Source of the DNA: Myxococcales bacterium
GTDB taxonomy: Bacteria > Myxococcota_A > UBA9160 > UBA4427
NCBI GenBank assembly: GCA_014240165.1
Contig: JAAZXM010000007.1
Location: forward strand, 1-64,000
Length of the DNA: 64,000 bases
Reading direction: 5' to 3'
Each line of letters opens with the position of its first letter. Position 1 is the first letter of the stretch. Below are positions 41,649 to 52,368 of the stretch, in pieces. The notes beneath the pieces were generated by a model, which was given only the letters and a program-made list of their open reading frames with translations, was not told the DNA's origin and ran no database searches. The translations under genes and the position numbers were made by a program.

Positions 41649-43178
41649 TCAGGAATCCGAAAGGACGAGCTGGGAGTTGACCAGGAGCTTGCCGTTCTGC
41701 TCCAGATCGATTCGGCGCCGGTCGACCCATTCCTGGACCAATCGATTTCTCTTGGAGTTCAGGAGATTCTCGCGCCGCGCCTCGACGGTCGCCTGGAGTT
41801 CTTCTTCGTCCGGGCTCTCCCGTTCGAGAAGTTGGATGAAGACGCGCTGGCTGCCCACGGTATGCATTCTGGGTGAAGTCGGGGCTTCGAGTTCGAGCGC
41901 GAACGCCGTATTCAGGATTTCCGGAGCGCCGCCCAGGCCTGGGATGAAGCCGTCCACCCGGCGGCCCAGGGGGCCCGCAAATTGGGTTTCGATTTCGAGA
42001 TTTGCGGCGGCGTCCTTGAGGCTCGCCCCCGCTTCGAGTTCGCTCGATACCGCCTCGACCAGCCGATTGGCTCGCTCGGTTGCTGCCTGGACGACCGCTT
42101 CTTCCCTCGCCATATCCGCGCTCACTTCGTCGAAGGGTTGGGTTCGGGCAGGAAGCTTCTCGATCACCTTGACCACGTGGAAACCGAACGCGCTCTGGAC
42201 CACATCGGACATCCCGCCCGCTTCCAGCGAGAAAGCCGCGTTGTCGATCTCAGGTGCGTTGACGCCTCGCGCGAAGACACCGAGATCGCCACCCGATTCG
42301 CGCGAGCCGGGATCCTCGGAAATTTCTGCAGCGACTGCGGCAAAGTCTTCCCCCGCCAATACCCGTTCACGAGCGAGCTCGGCTCTTTCACGGGCATCGA
42401 CCGTGGCGGCTTCGTTCGCCTCAGGGCCCACTTGAATCAGGAAGTGGGCGGCATGAACGCGCTCGCTTTCACTATAGGAGTCAATGTCTGCTTCGTAGCG
42501 GAGGCGTAACGTGTCTTCGTTGGCGCTGAGATAGGTTTGCAATGCCTCCTCGCTCAAATCTTCGCCCGGCGGAAGGGACTCGGTATCTAGAGCCACGTAG
42601 ACGAAGCGAACCTGCTCGAGGTCATAGAGTGCCGAGTCGCGCACTTCTCCCGGGCTGAGTGTGGCCTGGTCGTAGAGCAGGCTCACCATCTTCTGGGAAA
42701 GGAGGTCTCGTCGGACGGCTGAAAGAAAATTGCGCTGACTGCCGAACTCGTACTCGGTGTAATTCTTGAACGCGTCGACGTCGAAATTTCCGGACTCGTC
42801 GTTGAAAGAAGAACTGTCGCGAACCAGGTTCTGGATCTCTTCGCGGCTGACGCCCAGCCCGAGGTCCCGGGCCGATTGGGCGAGAACGACCGAGTCCACC
42901 AAGGCGCGCAGGGTTTGGGCGTCGAGGAAGGGCCCCATGGTTCGGGCGTCAAAGGCGTCACCCGCCTGCTCGCGATAGACCTGCTCCTGGCGAGAGCGGA
43001 GGCGTTGGTAGTCCGCCAGGTCGAGTCGGAATTCTCCCAATTCGATAATGTTTTTTCCCGAGGGGGTTCCCACCCCGGGCTGGCCGCCGACGCCCATGAA
43101 AAAGACAAAGACCGCGCCAACGAAGGCGACGAGGAGCAGGGTCAGCCAGCGCTGCCCCCTGCGGATCGATTCAAGCAT
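41649..43178 (-). CDS. PpiD/SurA-like membrane-anchored foldase
   Basis: A 509-aa periplasmic folding factor: one N-terminal membrane anchor (about residues 11-32), a SurA-N-like helical chaperone domain, one parvulin-type PPIase domain (AAHFLIQV, GGDLGVFARG, FGFHVVKV) and a helical C-terminus. This is the PpiD arrangement. GAGGGGGCTC precedes ATG 43178. Assists exported and outer-membrane proteins. Divergent from mreB across a 421-bp gap. Confidence 0.9.
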   Translation of the reverse strand: MLESIRRGQRWLTLLLVAFVGAVFVFFMGVGGQPGVGTPSGKNIIELGEFRLDLADYQRLRSRQEQVYREQAGDAFDARTMGPFLDAQTLRALVDSVVLAQSARDLGLGVSREEIQNLVRDSSSFNDESGNFDVDAFKNYTEYEFGSQRNFLSAVRRDLLSQKMVSLLYDQATLSPGEVRDSALYDLEQVRFVYVALDTESLPPGEDLSEEALQTYLSANEDTLRLRYEADIDSYSESERVHAAHFLIQVGPEANEAATVDARERAELARERVLAGEDFAAVAAEISEDPGSRESGGDLGVFARGVNAPEIDNAAFSLEAGGMSDVVQSAFGFHVVKVIEKLPARTQPFDEVSADMAREEAVVQAATERANRLVEAVSSELEAGASLKDAAANLEIETQFAGPLGRRVDGFIPGLGGAPEILNTAFALELEAPTSPRMHTVGSQRVFIQLLERESPDEEELQATVEARRENLLNSKRNRLVQEWVDRRRIDLEQNGKLLVNSQLVLSDS

Positions 43179-44637
<1,459 letters not shown>

Positions 44638-44708
44638 CGCCTGTCTGAAGACGTCGAGCTGCGCCTCTTCGTCCGGTCGAAATTTGCTTTGGCGGCGAAC
44701 GGGGAGCC

Positions 44709-45647
44709 ATGTTCGGATTCCTGAAGAGAATGAGCGCACCCATCGTACTCGGTGCCCTGATTCTTTTGGCTTTGGCTTCGATTGTCAGCGATCGGAGCGG
44801 GCTCCGTCGTTCAGACCTGCCCTGGTGGCAAGGTGTGTTGCTTGAAGTCACGGTTCCTGTTCAGAAGGCCGTGGCAATTCCCGCAGGTGCGGTGGGACGT
44901 TTTTGGCGCTCGTACCTCGACCTTGTTGATCTGAAGGCAGACAACGACGATCTTCGAGCGACCCTTCTCGAACTCGAAGAAGCGAACCTGCAGTTGCGAG
45001 AAGCACTTGTCTCCAGCGGACACCTCGAGCAGATCGTCGAGATGCGGGACGGCTTCGAGGTTCCGATGTTGCCCGCGGCAGTGGTCGGTCTGGATGTCAG
45101 CCCATTCTTTCATTCCGTGCTGGTGGATCGCGGAAGCGAGCACGGGATCCTGGCGGGGAATCCGGTCATCACCCATGCAGGGGTAGTTGGGGTGGTGACG
45201 AGAACTTCCGATCATGCTGCCAAGACGATGCTGGTGCTCGATCGCCAGAGCGCCGTCGATGGCGTCGTTCAGCGCAGTCGGACGCGGGGCATAGTTTACG
45301 GAAGGGGAACCGGCGAGCCCGAGTTCGCATTCGAAGCTCGAAGGGGCGACGTCGAGGTTGGGGACCTGCTGCTGACTTCGGGTCTGGGAGGCGTCTACCC
45401 GAAGGGCCTGAAGCTCGGAGAAGTGACGGCCTTATCGGATCCGGGGGGCGGCCTCATCCAGGTGGCGACAGTGACGCCAGCCGTGGATTTCGGGCGGCTC
45501 GAGCAGGTCTTTATCATGATGCGGCGGGGGCCCGGGATGAGTCTGCTCTACGAAACGGGCGAATTCATCGAACCCCCGCGCTCCCAGGCGGAGAATCGGG
45601 ACGAAGATGAAACGGCCGCTCTGGCGGGCAATGAAGGCGGTCTATGA
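44709..45647 (+). CDS. mreC: rod-shape protein MreC
   Basis: MreC (312 aa): one N-terminal membrane segment, a coiled coil (about residues 70-100) and two beta-barrel domains in the periplasm (VDRGSEHGILAGNPVI, GDLLLTSGLGGVYPKGL). It links MreB to penicillin-binding protein 2. The C-terminal 30 residues are an acidic tail. Overlaps mreD by 4 bp (ATGA). Confidence 0.95.
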   Translation: MFGFLKRMSAPIVLGALILLALASIVSDRSGLRRSDLPWWQGVLLEVTVPVQKAVAIPAGAVGRFWRSYLDLVDLKADNDDLRATLLELEEANLQLREALVSSGHLEQIVEMRDGFEVPMLPAAVVGLDVSPFFHSVLVDRGSEHGILAGNPVITHAGVVGVVTRTSDHAAKTMLVLDRQSAVDGVVQRSRTRGIVYGRGTGEPEFAFEARRGDVEVGDLLLTSGLGGVYPKGLKLGEVTALSDPGGGLIQVATVTPAVDFGRLEQVFIMMRRGPGMSLLYETGEFIEPPRSQAENRDEDETAALAGNEGGL

Positions 45648-46183
45648 AGGTTTTCTTCACGCTGCTCATGGCCGGGGTGCTCGTTCTGATGCTCGAGGGG
45701 GCCCTGGCCACCATTCTCCCGCCCCCCTGGTGCCCGGACCTTCGATTGTTGGCGGTGATCTGTATCGGTTTGCGTTGGCAAGGCTTGGCTCCGGGTTTGG
45801 CGCTGGCCTATCTCCTGGGCTCCTCCGCCGACGTGCTCTCGGGCTCATTGATGGGCCTGCATGCCCTGCTCAGCATGCTGACTTTCCTGAGCGCCGTCTT
45901 TGCCGGTCGTCAACTGAACCTCAAGGGGCTCTTTCCGCTGATGGCCTTCGCGGCGTCGGTCAGCTTTTTCTACGGGTTGGCGCTCTATGCCGTATCAATT
46001 TTCTTCGTGAGTGGGATCCAATTCGTTCCCCAATGGCTTTGGGAAAACCTTCTTCACTCGTTGGTGAATGGCTTGTTCGCCCCGCTTGTCTTCGAAGCTC
46101 TCACCCGGCTCGCCGTCTGGGCTGGGGCGGATGACAGTTCTGAGAGAGCGCTTTTCTTGGAGACTTCGCGAGGCCCGATGTGA
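45644..46183 (+). CDS. mreD: rod-shape protein MreD
   Basis: MreD (179 aa), a polytopic inner-membrane protein with about five or six hydrophobic segments. CPDLRLLAVICIGLRWQGLAP is typical of the family. Overlaps mreC at its start and mrdA at its stop (GTGA), so translation is coupled. Confidence 0.9.
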   Translation: MKVFFTLLMAGVLVLMLEGALATILPPPWCPDLRLLAVICIGLRWQGLAPGLALAYLLGSSADVLSGSLMGLHALLSMLTFLSAVFAGRQLNLKGLFPLMAFAASVSFFYGLALYAVSIFFVSGIQFVPQWLWENLLHSLVNGLFAPLVFEALTRLAVWAGADDSSERALFLETSRGPM

Positions 46184-48117
46184 TTGGTCGGGGTCTTTCC
46201 GAGGATCGCCTCTCGAGTGCCGAGGAAGCCCCTAGCGAATTGCGCGTCGGTTTGATCGCGATCATCATGTTGATCGCGTTCACTATTTTCGTGGTGCGGC
46301 TCTTTCAATTGCAGATCGTCGAGGGCGCCGACCTCGCCAGCCGTTCCGAACGCAATTCGATTCGGAGTCTCCGTCTCGAAGCGCCTCGCGGAGATATCGT
46401 GGATCGCGAGGGCCGAGTAATCGCCACCACCCGGCCGGCATATCGGGTTCGCGTGATCCCCAGTGAAATTCGTAGTCCCGAACGGGCGTATAGCGTGCTC
46501 GGCTGGTTGCTCGACCGCGACCAGGTCGAACTTGCAAGCCTCGTGGGTGAACCCCGAGGTCGGCGTCGTTTTCAACCCGTCGCGCTCGAGACGGATCTTG
46601 CGTACCTGAAGCGCGCCCAGGTGGAGAGCCATCGATACGCGCTGCCCGGTGTCGTCACCGATATGACACCGCGGCGCCATTATGTCGAGGGAAAGCGCGC
46701 GGCCCATCTGGTCGGCAGCATTGGCGAGATCGGTGCGGCTGAATTGGGCCGAGAAGATTTTCCGAGTTATAGGGCGGGCGACGTCGTCGGAAAATCGGGC
46801 ATTGAAGCGAGCCATGAGGCCCATCTGCGCGGCAAAGTGGGTGGTCGAAATATTGTTGTCGACGTGGCGGGCCAGGAAATCGAGATCGTCAATGAGGTAC
46901 AGCCGATACCCGGGGGCCGGATCGTGCTCACCATCGATCTCGATCTTCAGAGGGCGGCCGAGGAGGCCTTTCTCTCCGGGGATCCCGAGGTGCCGAATCA
47001 TCGGGGGGCGCTGGTGGCCATCGATCCGCGGAACGGCGAAATCCTCGCGATGGTTTCCCAGCCCGCGTACGACCCGAACGCTTTCGCAGGAGGAATCGAT
47101 TCCTCGGCGTGGAGCGCCCTGGTTTCCGATGAGAGCAAGCCTCTACGGAATCGGGCGATCGCCGGCCAATATCCACCGGGGTCCACCTACAAGGCGATCG
47201 TTGCTGTGGCTGGAATCTCCGAAGGCATTCTCGACCCGGAGAAAACGGTCTTCTGCCCGGGCGACTATCGCTTGGGTCGCCATACCTACCGGTGTTGGAA
47301 GCCGGGAGGTCATGGAGATGTCAACCTCGACCAGGCCGTGCTCGGAAGTTGCGATGTGTATTTTTATCAACTGGGTGTAGAACTCGGGGTCGATACGATC
47401 GCGCGCTATGCGAAGGAATTCGGCTTGGGCCGTCCGACGGGGATCGAGGTCCAGAGTGAGATGTCGGGCCTGGTTCCGAGTCGAGAGTGGAAGGAGAGAG
47501 CCCGGGGTGAGCGCTGGCTCAAGGGTGAAACCGTTTCGGCTTCCATCGGTCAGGGGTTCAACCTGACGACACCCATTCAACTCGCCCAGGCCTTCGCCAT
47601 CCTGGGGAACGGCGGCACGATTCATCGGCCCCATTTCATCAAGCATCTCGAGGCGTGGGACGGAACCGATCGCCACTACCCCGAACGCGATGCACCCAAA
47701 CCGACCGCACTCGATTCTGCGGCCATCGAGCGGGTGCGCCAGAGTCTCGTGGCGACTGTGCAGCATCCCGAGGGCACCGGCGCGCGGGCCCGGGTGAAGG
47801 ATGTGGTGGTTGCGGGCAAAACGGGTACGAGCCAGGTGGTTCGACTGAAACTGATCAAGGATCTCGAGGACGATGAGGTTCCCCTGCGCTTCCGCGATCA
47901 CGCGATTTTCGCGGCTTTTGCTCCCGCGGATGACCCTGAGATCGCCGTCGCTGTCGTGGTGGAGCACGCCGGCAAGGGTGGGGGCGCCGTGGCGGCCCCC
48001 ATGGCGCAGAAGGTTCTTGCTCGCTACTTCGAGAAAAATCCGGTGGAGCCGCAATCCGAATTGACCGCAACTGCCCAGACCCTATCCGGGACCCTGGCCC
48101 AGCCGGAGGCCGAGTAG
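46180..48117 (+). CDS. mrdA: penicillin-binding protein 2
   Basis: PBP2 (645 aa), the transpeptidase of the elongation machinery. N-terminal membrane segment (about residues 24-45), pedestal domain with RGDIVDREGRVIA, and transpeptidase domain: nucleophile Ser335 in GSTYK, the second motif as SCD in VLGSCDVYFY, and KTG at about 547 in AGKTGTSQ. The start is GTG 46180, overlapping the mreD stop. Confidence 0.96.
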   Translation: MIGRGLSEDRLSSAEEAPSELRVGLIAIIMLIAFTIFVVRLFQLQIVEGADLASRSERNSIRSLRLEAPRGDIVDREGRVIATTRPAYRVRVIPSEIRSPERAYSVLGWLLDRDQVELASLVGEPRGRRRFQPVALETDLAYLKRAQVESHRYALPGVVTDMTPRRHYVEGKRAAHLVGSIGEIGAAELGREDFPSYRAGDVVGKSGIEASHEAHLRGKVGGRNIVVDVAGQEIEIVNEVQPIPGGRIVLTIDLDLQRAAEEAFLSGDPEVPNHRGALVAIDPRNGEILAMVSQPAYDPNAFAGGIDSSAWSALVSDESKPLRNRAIAGQYPPGSTYKAIVAVAGISEGILDPEKTVFCPGDYRLGRHTYRCWKPGGHGDVNLDQAVLGSCDVYFYQLGVELGVDTIARYAKEFGLGRPTGIEVQSEMSGLVPSREWKERARGERWLKGETVSASIGQGFNLTTPIQLAQAFAILGNGGTIHRPHFIKHLEAWDGTDRHYPERDAPKPTALDSAAIERVRQSLVATVQHPEGTGARARVKDVVVAGKTGTSQVVRLKLIKDLEDDEVPLRFRDHAIFAAFAPADDPEIAVAVVVEHAGKGGGAVAAPMAQKVLARYFEKNPVEPQSELTATAQTLSGTLAQPEAE

Positions 48118-48119
48118 CC

Positions 48120-49226
48120 ATGAGCCTGGTTGATCGTCGGTCGGTTCAGAATTTCGATTGGGTCTTTCTTCTACTCGTCGCCGTCCTGGTGATTATGGGC
48201 CTGGTGAACCTGATGTCGGCCGCTGCGGCTGGTGTGGAGGGAGGGACGTCGAATGTCGTGCGCCGTCACGTGATGGTGATGGGGGCTGCGGCATTGGTGA
48301 TGGGCGTGTGTGCCTTCGTCGATTATCGGCACGTCGAGCGTTTTGCGCCGATCATCTTCGTTTTTTCACTTTTTCTCCTGGGCCTCACACTCGTGGTGGG
48401 CGTGGTCACACGCGGAGCGCAGGCCTGGCTTTTTGAGGGCGGGTCGTTTCAGCCTTCGGAGTTTGCCAAGGTGGCATTGGTGATCATGCTGGCGCGTTAT
48501 TTCCATCGCAACCCGCCGAGCACCATCCAGAGGTTGAGACAACTCGTTCCTCCTTTTCTGATCGTCGCCTTGCCCATCGGCCTGATCCTCCTGCAGCGTG
48601 ATCTTGGGGTCGCCCTGCTCACCCTGCTCGTGGCGCTGACCTACCTGCCCCTTCTCCATATCCCCATGCGTGCGTGGTCTGCGATTGCGGGCTTGGCCGC
48701 GGCGGGACTGGCCGCGCTCTGGACTTTCGGGCTGAGGTCTTATCAGCAACAGCGCATCCTGGACTTTCTCGACCCCGCCCGGGATCCGCTCTCTTCGGGT
48801 TATCAAGCCATCCAGTCGCGAATCGCCGTGGGATCCGGCGGTTTCCTGGGTGCGGGGTGGCAAGAGGGAACCCAGACTCAGCTTCGTTTTCTACCGACGC
48901 AGCACACGGATTTCGTATTCAGCGTTCTTGCCGAAGAATGGGGCTTCGTGGGAAGCACGCTCGTTCTGGCGTTCTTCATCGCTCTCCTGCTATGGGGTCT
49001 TTGGATTGCGCAGAGCTCCAAGGACGGGTTCGGAGCGATGCTTGCGGTGGGCCTTGTGGGGACGCTCTTCTGGCCCGCCACCATCAACATCGCCATGGTG
49101 CTGGGCCTTGCTCCAGTCATCGGTGTTCCCCTACCTCTCTTTTCGTACGGCGGGTCAGCTTTGATGTCTGCCGCAATTGCACTCGGCCTGCTGCTCAACG
49201 TTTCCATGCGGCGCTACGTGTTCTGA
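48120..49226 (+). CDS. rodA: rod-shape glycosyltransferase RodA
   Basis: RodA (368 aa) of the SEDS family, the peptidoglycan polymerase that works with PBP2. About ten membrane segments; SEDS motifs FQPSEFAKVALV, YQAIQSRIAVGSGGFLGAGW, FLPTQHTDFVFSVLAEEWGF and PLFSYGGSAL. Starts 2 bp after the mrdA stop. Last gene of the cell-shape operon. Confidence 0.96.
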   Translation: MSLVDRRSVQNFDWVFLLLVAVLVIMGLVNLMSAAAAGVEGGTSNVVRRHVMVMGAAALVMGVCAFVDYRHVERFAPIIFVFSLFLLGLTLVVGVVTRGAQAWLFEGGSFQPSEFAKVALVIMLARYFHRNPPSTIQRLRQLVPPFLIVALPIGLILLQRDLGVALLTLLVALTYLPLLHIPMRAWSAIAGLAAAGLAALWTFGLRSYQQQRILDFLDPARDPLSSGYQAIQSRIAVGSGGFLGAGWQEGTQTQLRFLPTQHTDFVFSVLAEEWGFVGSTLVLAFFIALLLWGLWIAQSSKDGFGAMLAVGLVGTLFWPATINIAMVLGLAPVIGVPLPLFSYGGSALMSAAIALGLLLNVSMRRYVF

Positions 49227-49320
49227 GGACGGCTCCCGCTGGACCCGAGCGGGCTGGGTCGTTATCATGACGGACTTCCCAAGCCGAATGGAACCCAGAT
49301 TCTGGACGAGGAGTTCTGAG

Positions 49321-50289
49321 ATGACTGCACCCTGGATCACCTATCGCCCCGAGTTGAAAGTGCTGGATTGCACGATTCGCGACGGGGGATTGGTCAATTC
49401 TCACGCCTTCGACGATGACCTCGTCTCGGCGGTCCATCGCGCCTGTATCGAGGGCGGGGTCGACTATATGGAGATCGGCTACAAGGCCTCCAAGAAGCTC
49501 TTTGCTCCGGGGAATTTCGGCGATTGGAAATTCTGCGATGAAGACCACATGCGCCGCGTTTTGGGGGAGAACGACTCGCCCCTCAAGATTGCTGCGATGG
49601 CGGACGCCGAAAAGACGGACTACCACGAAGACATTCTGCCCGCTGACCAGAGCGTTCTCGATGTGATTCGCGTTGCGACTTATGTCCACCAACTCCCCGT
49701 TGCGGTGGACATGATCAAGGATGCCGCGGACAAGGGCTACGAAGTGACCTGCAACCTGATGGCGATCTCGATCGTTCAGGAAGCCGAGATCGACCAGGCC
49801 CTGGAAGTTCTACGCGATACCCCGGTAGGGACCGTGGTCGTGGTGGACAGCTTCGGCGCGCTCTATGGCGAACAGGTCGCTCGGCTGGTGCAGAAGTACA
49901 GGGCAGCGCTCGAAGGGACGGGCAAGGAGGTGGGAATTCACGCCCACAACAACCAGCAATTGGCCTTCGCCAATACCATCGAATCCATTGTTCAGGGCGC
50001 CAACAGAATCGACGCCACAATCGCCGGCATGGGCAGGGGAGCGGGGAATTGCCCGATGGAATTGCTGATCGGGTTCCTGCGCAATCCGAACTACCGCCTG
50101 CGTCCCTTCCTGCAACTCCTCGAAGAGCACTTCGTCGCCCTGCAGGAGAAGCTGCGCTGGGGTGCGCTCGTGCCCTACAACATCACCGGTCAGCTGAACC
50201 AGCACCCGCGTAGCGCCATCGCCATGGTGGAGGGAGACGAAACCCACCAGTACGTGGAATTCTACGACAAACTCGTCGCCGACCTCTAG
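49321..50289 (+). CDS. aldolase-like DRE-TIM metallolyase
   Basis: A 322-aa TIM-barrel enzyme of the HMGL-like (DRE-TIM) superfamily, related to 4-hydroxy-2-oxovalerate aldolase and HMG-CoA lyase. LDCTIRDGGLVNSHAF carries the Arg-Asp metal and base motif, and IHAHNNQQLAFANT supplies the metal-binding His pair (HxHNN). ATG 49321 has GAGGAG upstream. Usual partners such as acylating acetaldehyde dehydrogenase are absent, so the substrate is unknown. Convergent with thioredoxin. Confidence 0.85.
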   Translation: MTAPWITYRPELKVLDCTIRDGGLVNSHAFDDDLVSAVHRACIEGGVDYMEIGYKASKKLFAPGNFGDWKFCDEDHMRRVLGENDSPLKIAAMADAEKTDYHEDILPADQSVLDVIRVATYVHQLPVAVDMIKDAADKGYEVTCNLMAISIVQEAEIDQALEVLRDTPVGTVVVVDSFGALYGEQVARLVQKYRAALEGTGKEVGIHAHNNQQLAFANTIESIVQGANRIDATIAGMGRGAGNCPMELLIGFLRNPNYRLRPFLQLLEEHFVALQEKLRWGALVPYNITGQLNQHPRSAIAMVEGDETHQYVEFYDKLVADL

Positions 50290-50299
50290 CCGCCCAGGC

Positions 50300-50318
50300 C
50301 GAGGGCGCTGAGCCCTCG
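50300..50318. terminator. hairpin between aldolase and thioredoxin genes
   Basis: CGAGGGC (50300-50306) pairs with GCCCTCG (50312-50318) around a 5-nt loop in the 55-bp gap between convergent genes. No U-tract on either side. Confidence 0.4.
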
Positions 50319-50344
50319 ATCATTCCGCGAGCGGCGAAGCGATC

Positions 50345-50668
50345 TCAGACGATTTTTTCCGCCATTTCGACGAAATTCGCCTTGGGGCGGACTCCGACGA
50401 GCTGATCCACCACTTGGCCGTCTCGGAAGCTGAGTACCGCGGGAATCGACCGGATTCCGAAATTGCCAGCGACGTGCTGGGAATCGTCGACGTTGACTTT
50501 GACGACTTTGACCCGGCCAGCGTAGTCGTCGGCCAGGGTCTTGATGATGGGAGCGATCTGTCGGCAGGGCTGACACCACTCGGCCCAGAAATCGACGATC
50601 ACCGGTGTTTCGGATTTGAGGACTTCCGCATCAAAATTGGTGTCGGTGACGTCGAGAATCTCGGCCAT
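50345..50668 (-). CDS. trxA: thioredoxin
   Basis: Thioredoxin (107 aa), cytosolic dithiol reductant. The active site is WCQPC (Cys32, Cys35) in place of the usual WCGPC; the Gly-to-Gln change would be expected to alter redox potential. The cis-Pro loop IRSIPAVLSF is intact. No signal peptide. Divergent from the macrodomain gene. Confidence 0.95.
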   Translation of the reverse strand: MAEILDVTDTNFDAEVLKSETPVIVDFWAEWCQPCRQIAPIIKTLADDYAGRVKVVKVNVDDSQHVAGNFGIRSIPAVLSFRDGQVVDQLVGVRPKANFVEMAEKIV

Positions 50669-50939
50669 TCTGAAGATCTCCTTGGGTATCTGCTCTCTGA
50701 TCGTGAATTTTCGTGAAATTCGAAGAGTGGCTGCCGGGGGCCTTTGGGGCCGGGGCTCGGCACGCCCCCTCCGCGACCGGCGGGCTCCCCCGACTTGCCG
50801 CGTGACGCCTCAGCATAGCAGCTTGAATTCGAGCCGACGCCCGGCGTCCTGCTGAGAACCTTCTTCGAGGGCGCGTTATGCTTGCCGTAGCCGGACCTCG
50901 GAAGGGGCAGGGCGAGCCGACGCAAGTGCGGAGGAGTTC

Positions 50940-51482
50940 ATGGGACGGGTTGTTTTGCTGGAGGGCGATATTACCGAGCAGTCGGTGGACGCCATCGTGA
51001 ACGCGGCCAATAGTGCCTTGATCCTGGGTTCGGGCGTGGCGGGCGCCATCCTCGAGAAGGGGGGCGATGTCGTTCAATCCGAATGTGAGGCGCATGGGCC
51101 TATTGCAGTCGGAGCTGCCGCCCTGACGGGAGCCGGGGCTCTGCCCGCTGGCTTCGTGATCCACGCCGCGAGTATGTCCCCGGGTGGCCAGTCCGATGCG
51201 GCCAGCGTCCGCTCGAGCGTGAGGGCGAGTCTCGAATTGGCAGCGGGCCAGGGTTTCCGAACCGTCGCCTTCCCCGCGATTGGGGCGGGTATCGGAGGAT
51301 TGTCCCTGCAGGCCTGCGCCGAGGTTTCTCTCGAGGAGGTCCGCTCGCACCTCGAGGGTGAGACCTCGCTCGAGGAGGTGCGCTTCGTCCTCATGGGCGA
51401 GCCGGCTTACCGCGTTTTCGAGATGGTCGACGATGCGGCTCGGGTTGCGCGGCAAATGGCCCGGATGACACAGAAAAGCTGA
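50940..51482 (+). CDS. macrodomain (ADP-ribose-processing) protein
   Basis: A 180-aa single macrodomain, likely to bind ADP-ribose or hydrolyse O-acetyl-ADP-ribose or ADP-ribosyl groups. GDITEQSVDAIVNAANSAL (NAAN catalytic-site region), GSGVAGAI, and the loop FPAIGAGIGG are hallmarks. GGAGGAG precedes the ATG. Stands between thioredoxin and the haem operon with no clear operon partner. Confidence 0.92.
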   Translation: MGRVVLLEGDITEQSVDAIVNAANSALILGSGVAGAILEKGGDVVQSECEAHGPIAVGAAALTGAGALPAGFVIHAASMSPGGQSDAASVRSSVRASLELAAGQGFRTVAFPAIGAGIGGLSLQACAEVSLEEVRSHLEGETSLEEVRFVLMGEPAYRVFEMVDDAARVARQMARMTQKS

Positions 51483-51573
51483 TTTTTCTCGCAACGTTTC
51501 CTTTCCCCGGGTCGTTCATCGGCACGGGGAAGCCCCGCGATCTATAGTGGGCAGAGTCGGAGGGGTGCGAAAG

Positions 51574-52368
51574 ATGACGGGGTTTCAGCAGGCGGCGGCA
51601 GCAATCTACTTGGCGGCGGGGATTGCTGCGCTTCTCGGGCTCGTCCTCCCATCGCCCCGCTTGACACGCCTCGCGGTGTGGGGCCTGGGGCTGGGCGCGG
51701 CCGTCCATATGGCGGCCTTCGCAACGCTTCATGAATTGCAACCCGTTCCTCAATTGACCGATCTCCCCTACGCGATTTCCTTTATGGCGTGGATTGCGGT
51801 GATCTCCCTGCTCGTCCTGATGTGGCGCCTTCGGCTCGCGGAGTTGACCGCCGCCGTCGGGCCGCTGGCCTTTCTGGCTGCCTTCATGCCCAGTATGGGA
51901 ATTCTCGCCGGGTCCGAAGGAACCGGGCTCCCCACGGGCGGGACCATGCCCCATGCGCATGTGCTCCTGTCCAGTGCGGGTCTCGGCCTGCTTGGAATTT
52001 CTGGCTTGGCGGGGATCTTCTACCTGCTGGAGCATCGGCGTCTCAAGAGCAAGCGTCTGGGTAAAGGAGGTTTTCGGCTGCCTTCGCTCGAAGCCCTGGA
52101 TCGAGTGAACGTGAGCGCCCTGGTCGTGGGGTTCCCCCTCTTGAGCCTGGGGCTGATTACGGGATCGGCCTGGCTCTATGGCGCCAGCGGCCAGATCTGG
52201 GTCTGGAGTCCCCACGCGATCTGGACCCTGGTGGGTTGGGGAATCTACGCGGCCATGAGCTTGGCCCGCTTCGCAGGCCACCAGGGCGCCCGCCAGGCGG
52301 CGGCGGCGGCCGTGGGTGGCTTCGCATTCCTGCTCTTTGCGGTGATCGGTGTGGAAGTCCTGCGATGA
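51574..52368 (+). CDS. CcsA/HemX-type cytochrome c assembly membrane protein
   Basis: A polytopic membrane protein (264 aa, about eight hydrophobic segments) of the CcsA/HemX family. It has a Trp-rich haem-handling motif variant, WVWSPHAIWTLVGW. It probably aids haem delivery or controls glutamyl-tRNA reductase amount. ATG 51574 has GGAGGGG upstream, preferred over GTG 51547. Its stop overlaps hemA by 4 bp, as in other ccsA-hemA operons. Confidence 0.87.
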   Translation: MTGFQQAAAAIYLAAGIAALLGLVLPSPRLTRLAVWGLGLGAAVHMAAFATLHELQPVPQLTDLPYAISFMAWIAVISLLVLMWRLRLAELTAAVGPLAFLAAFMPSMGILAGSEGTGLPTGGTMPHAHVLLSSAGLGLLGISGLAGIFYLLEHRRLKSKRLGKGGFRLPSLEALDRVNVSALVVGFPLLSLGLITGSAWLYGASGQIWVWSPHAIWTLVGWGIYAAMSLARFAGHQGARQAAAAAVGGFAFLLFAVIGVEVLR

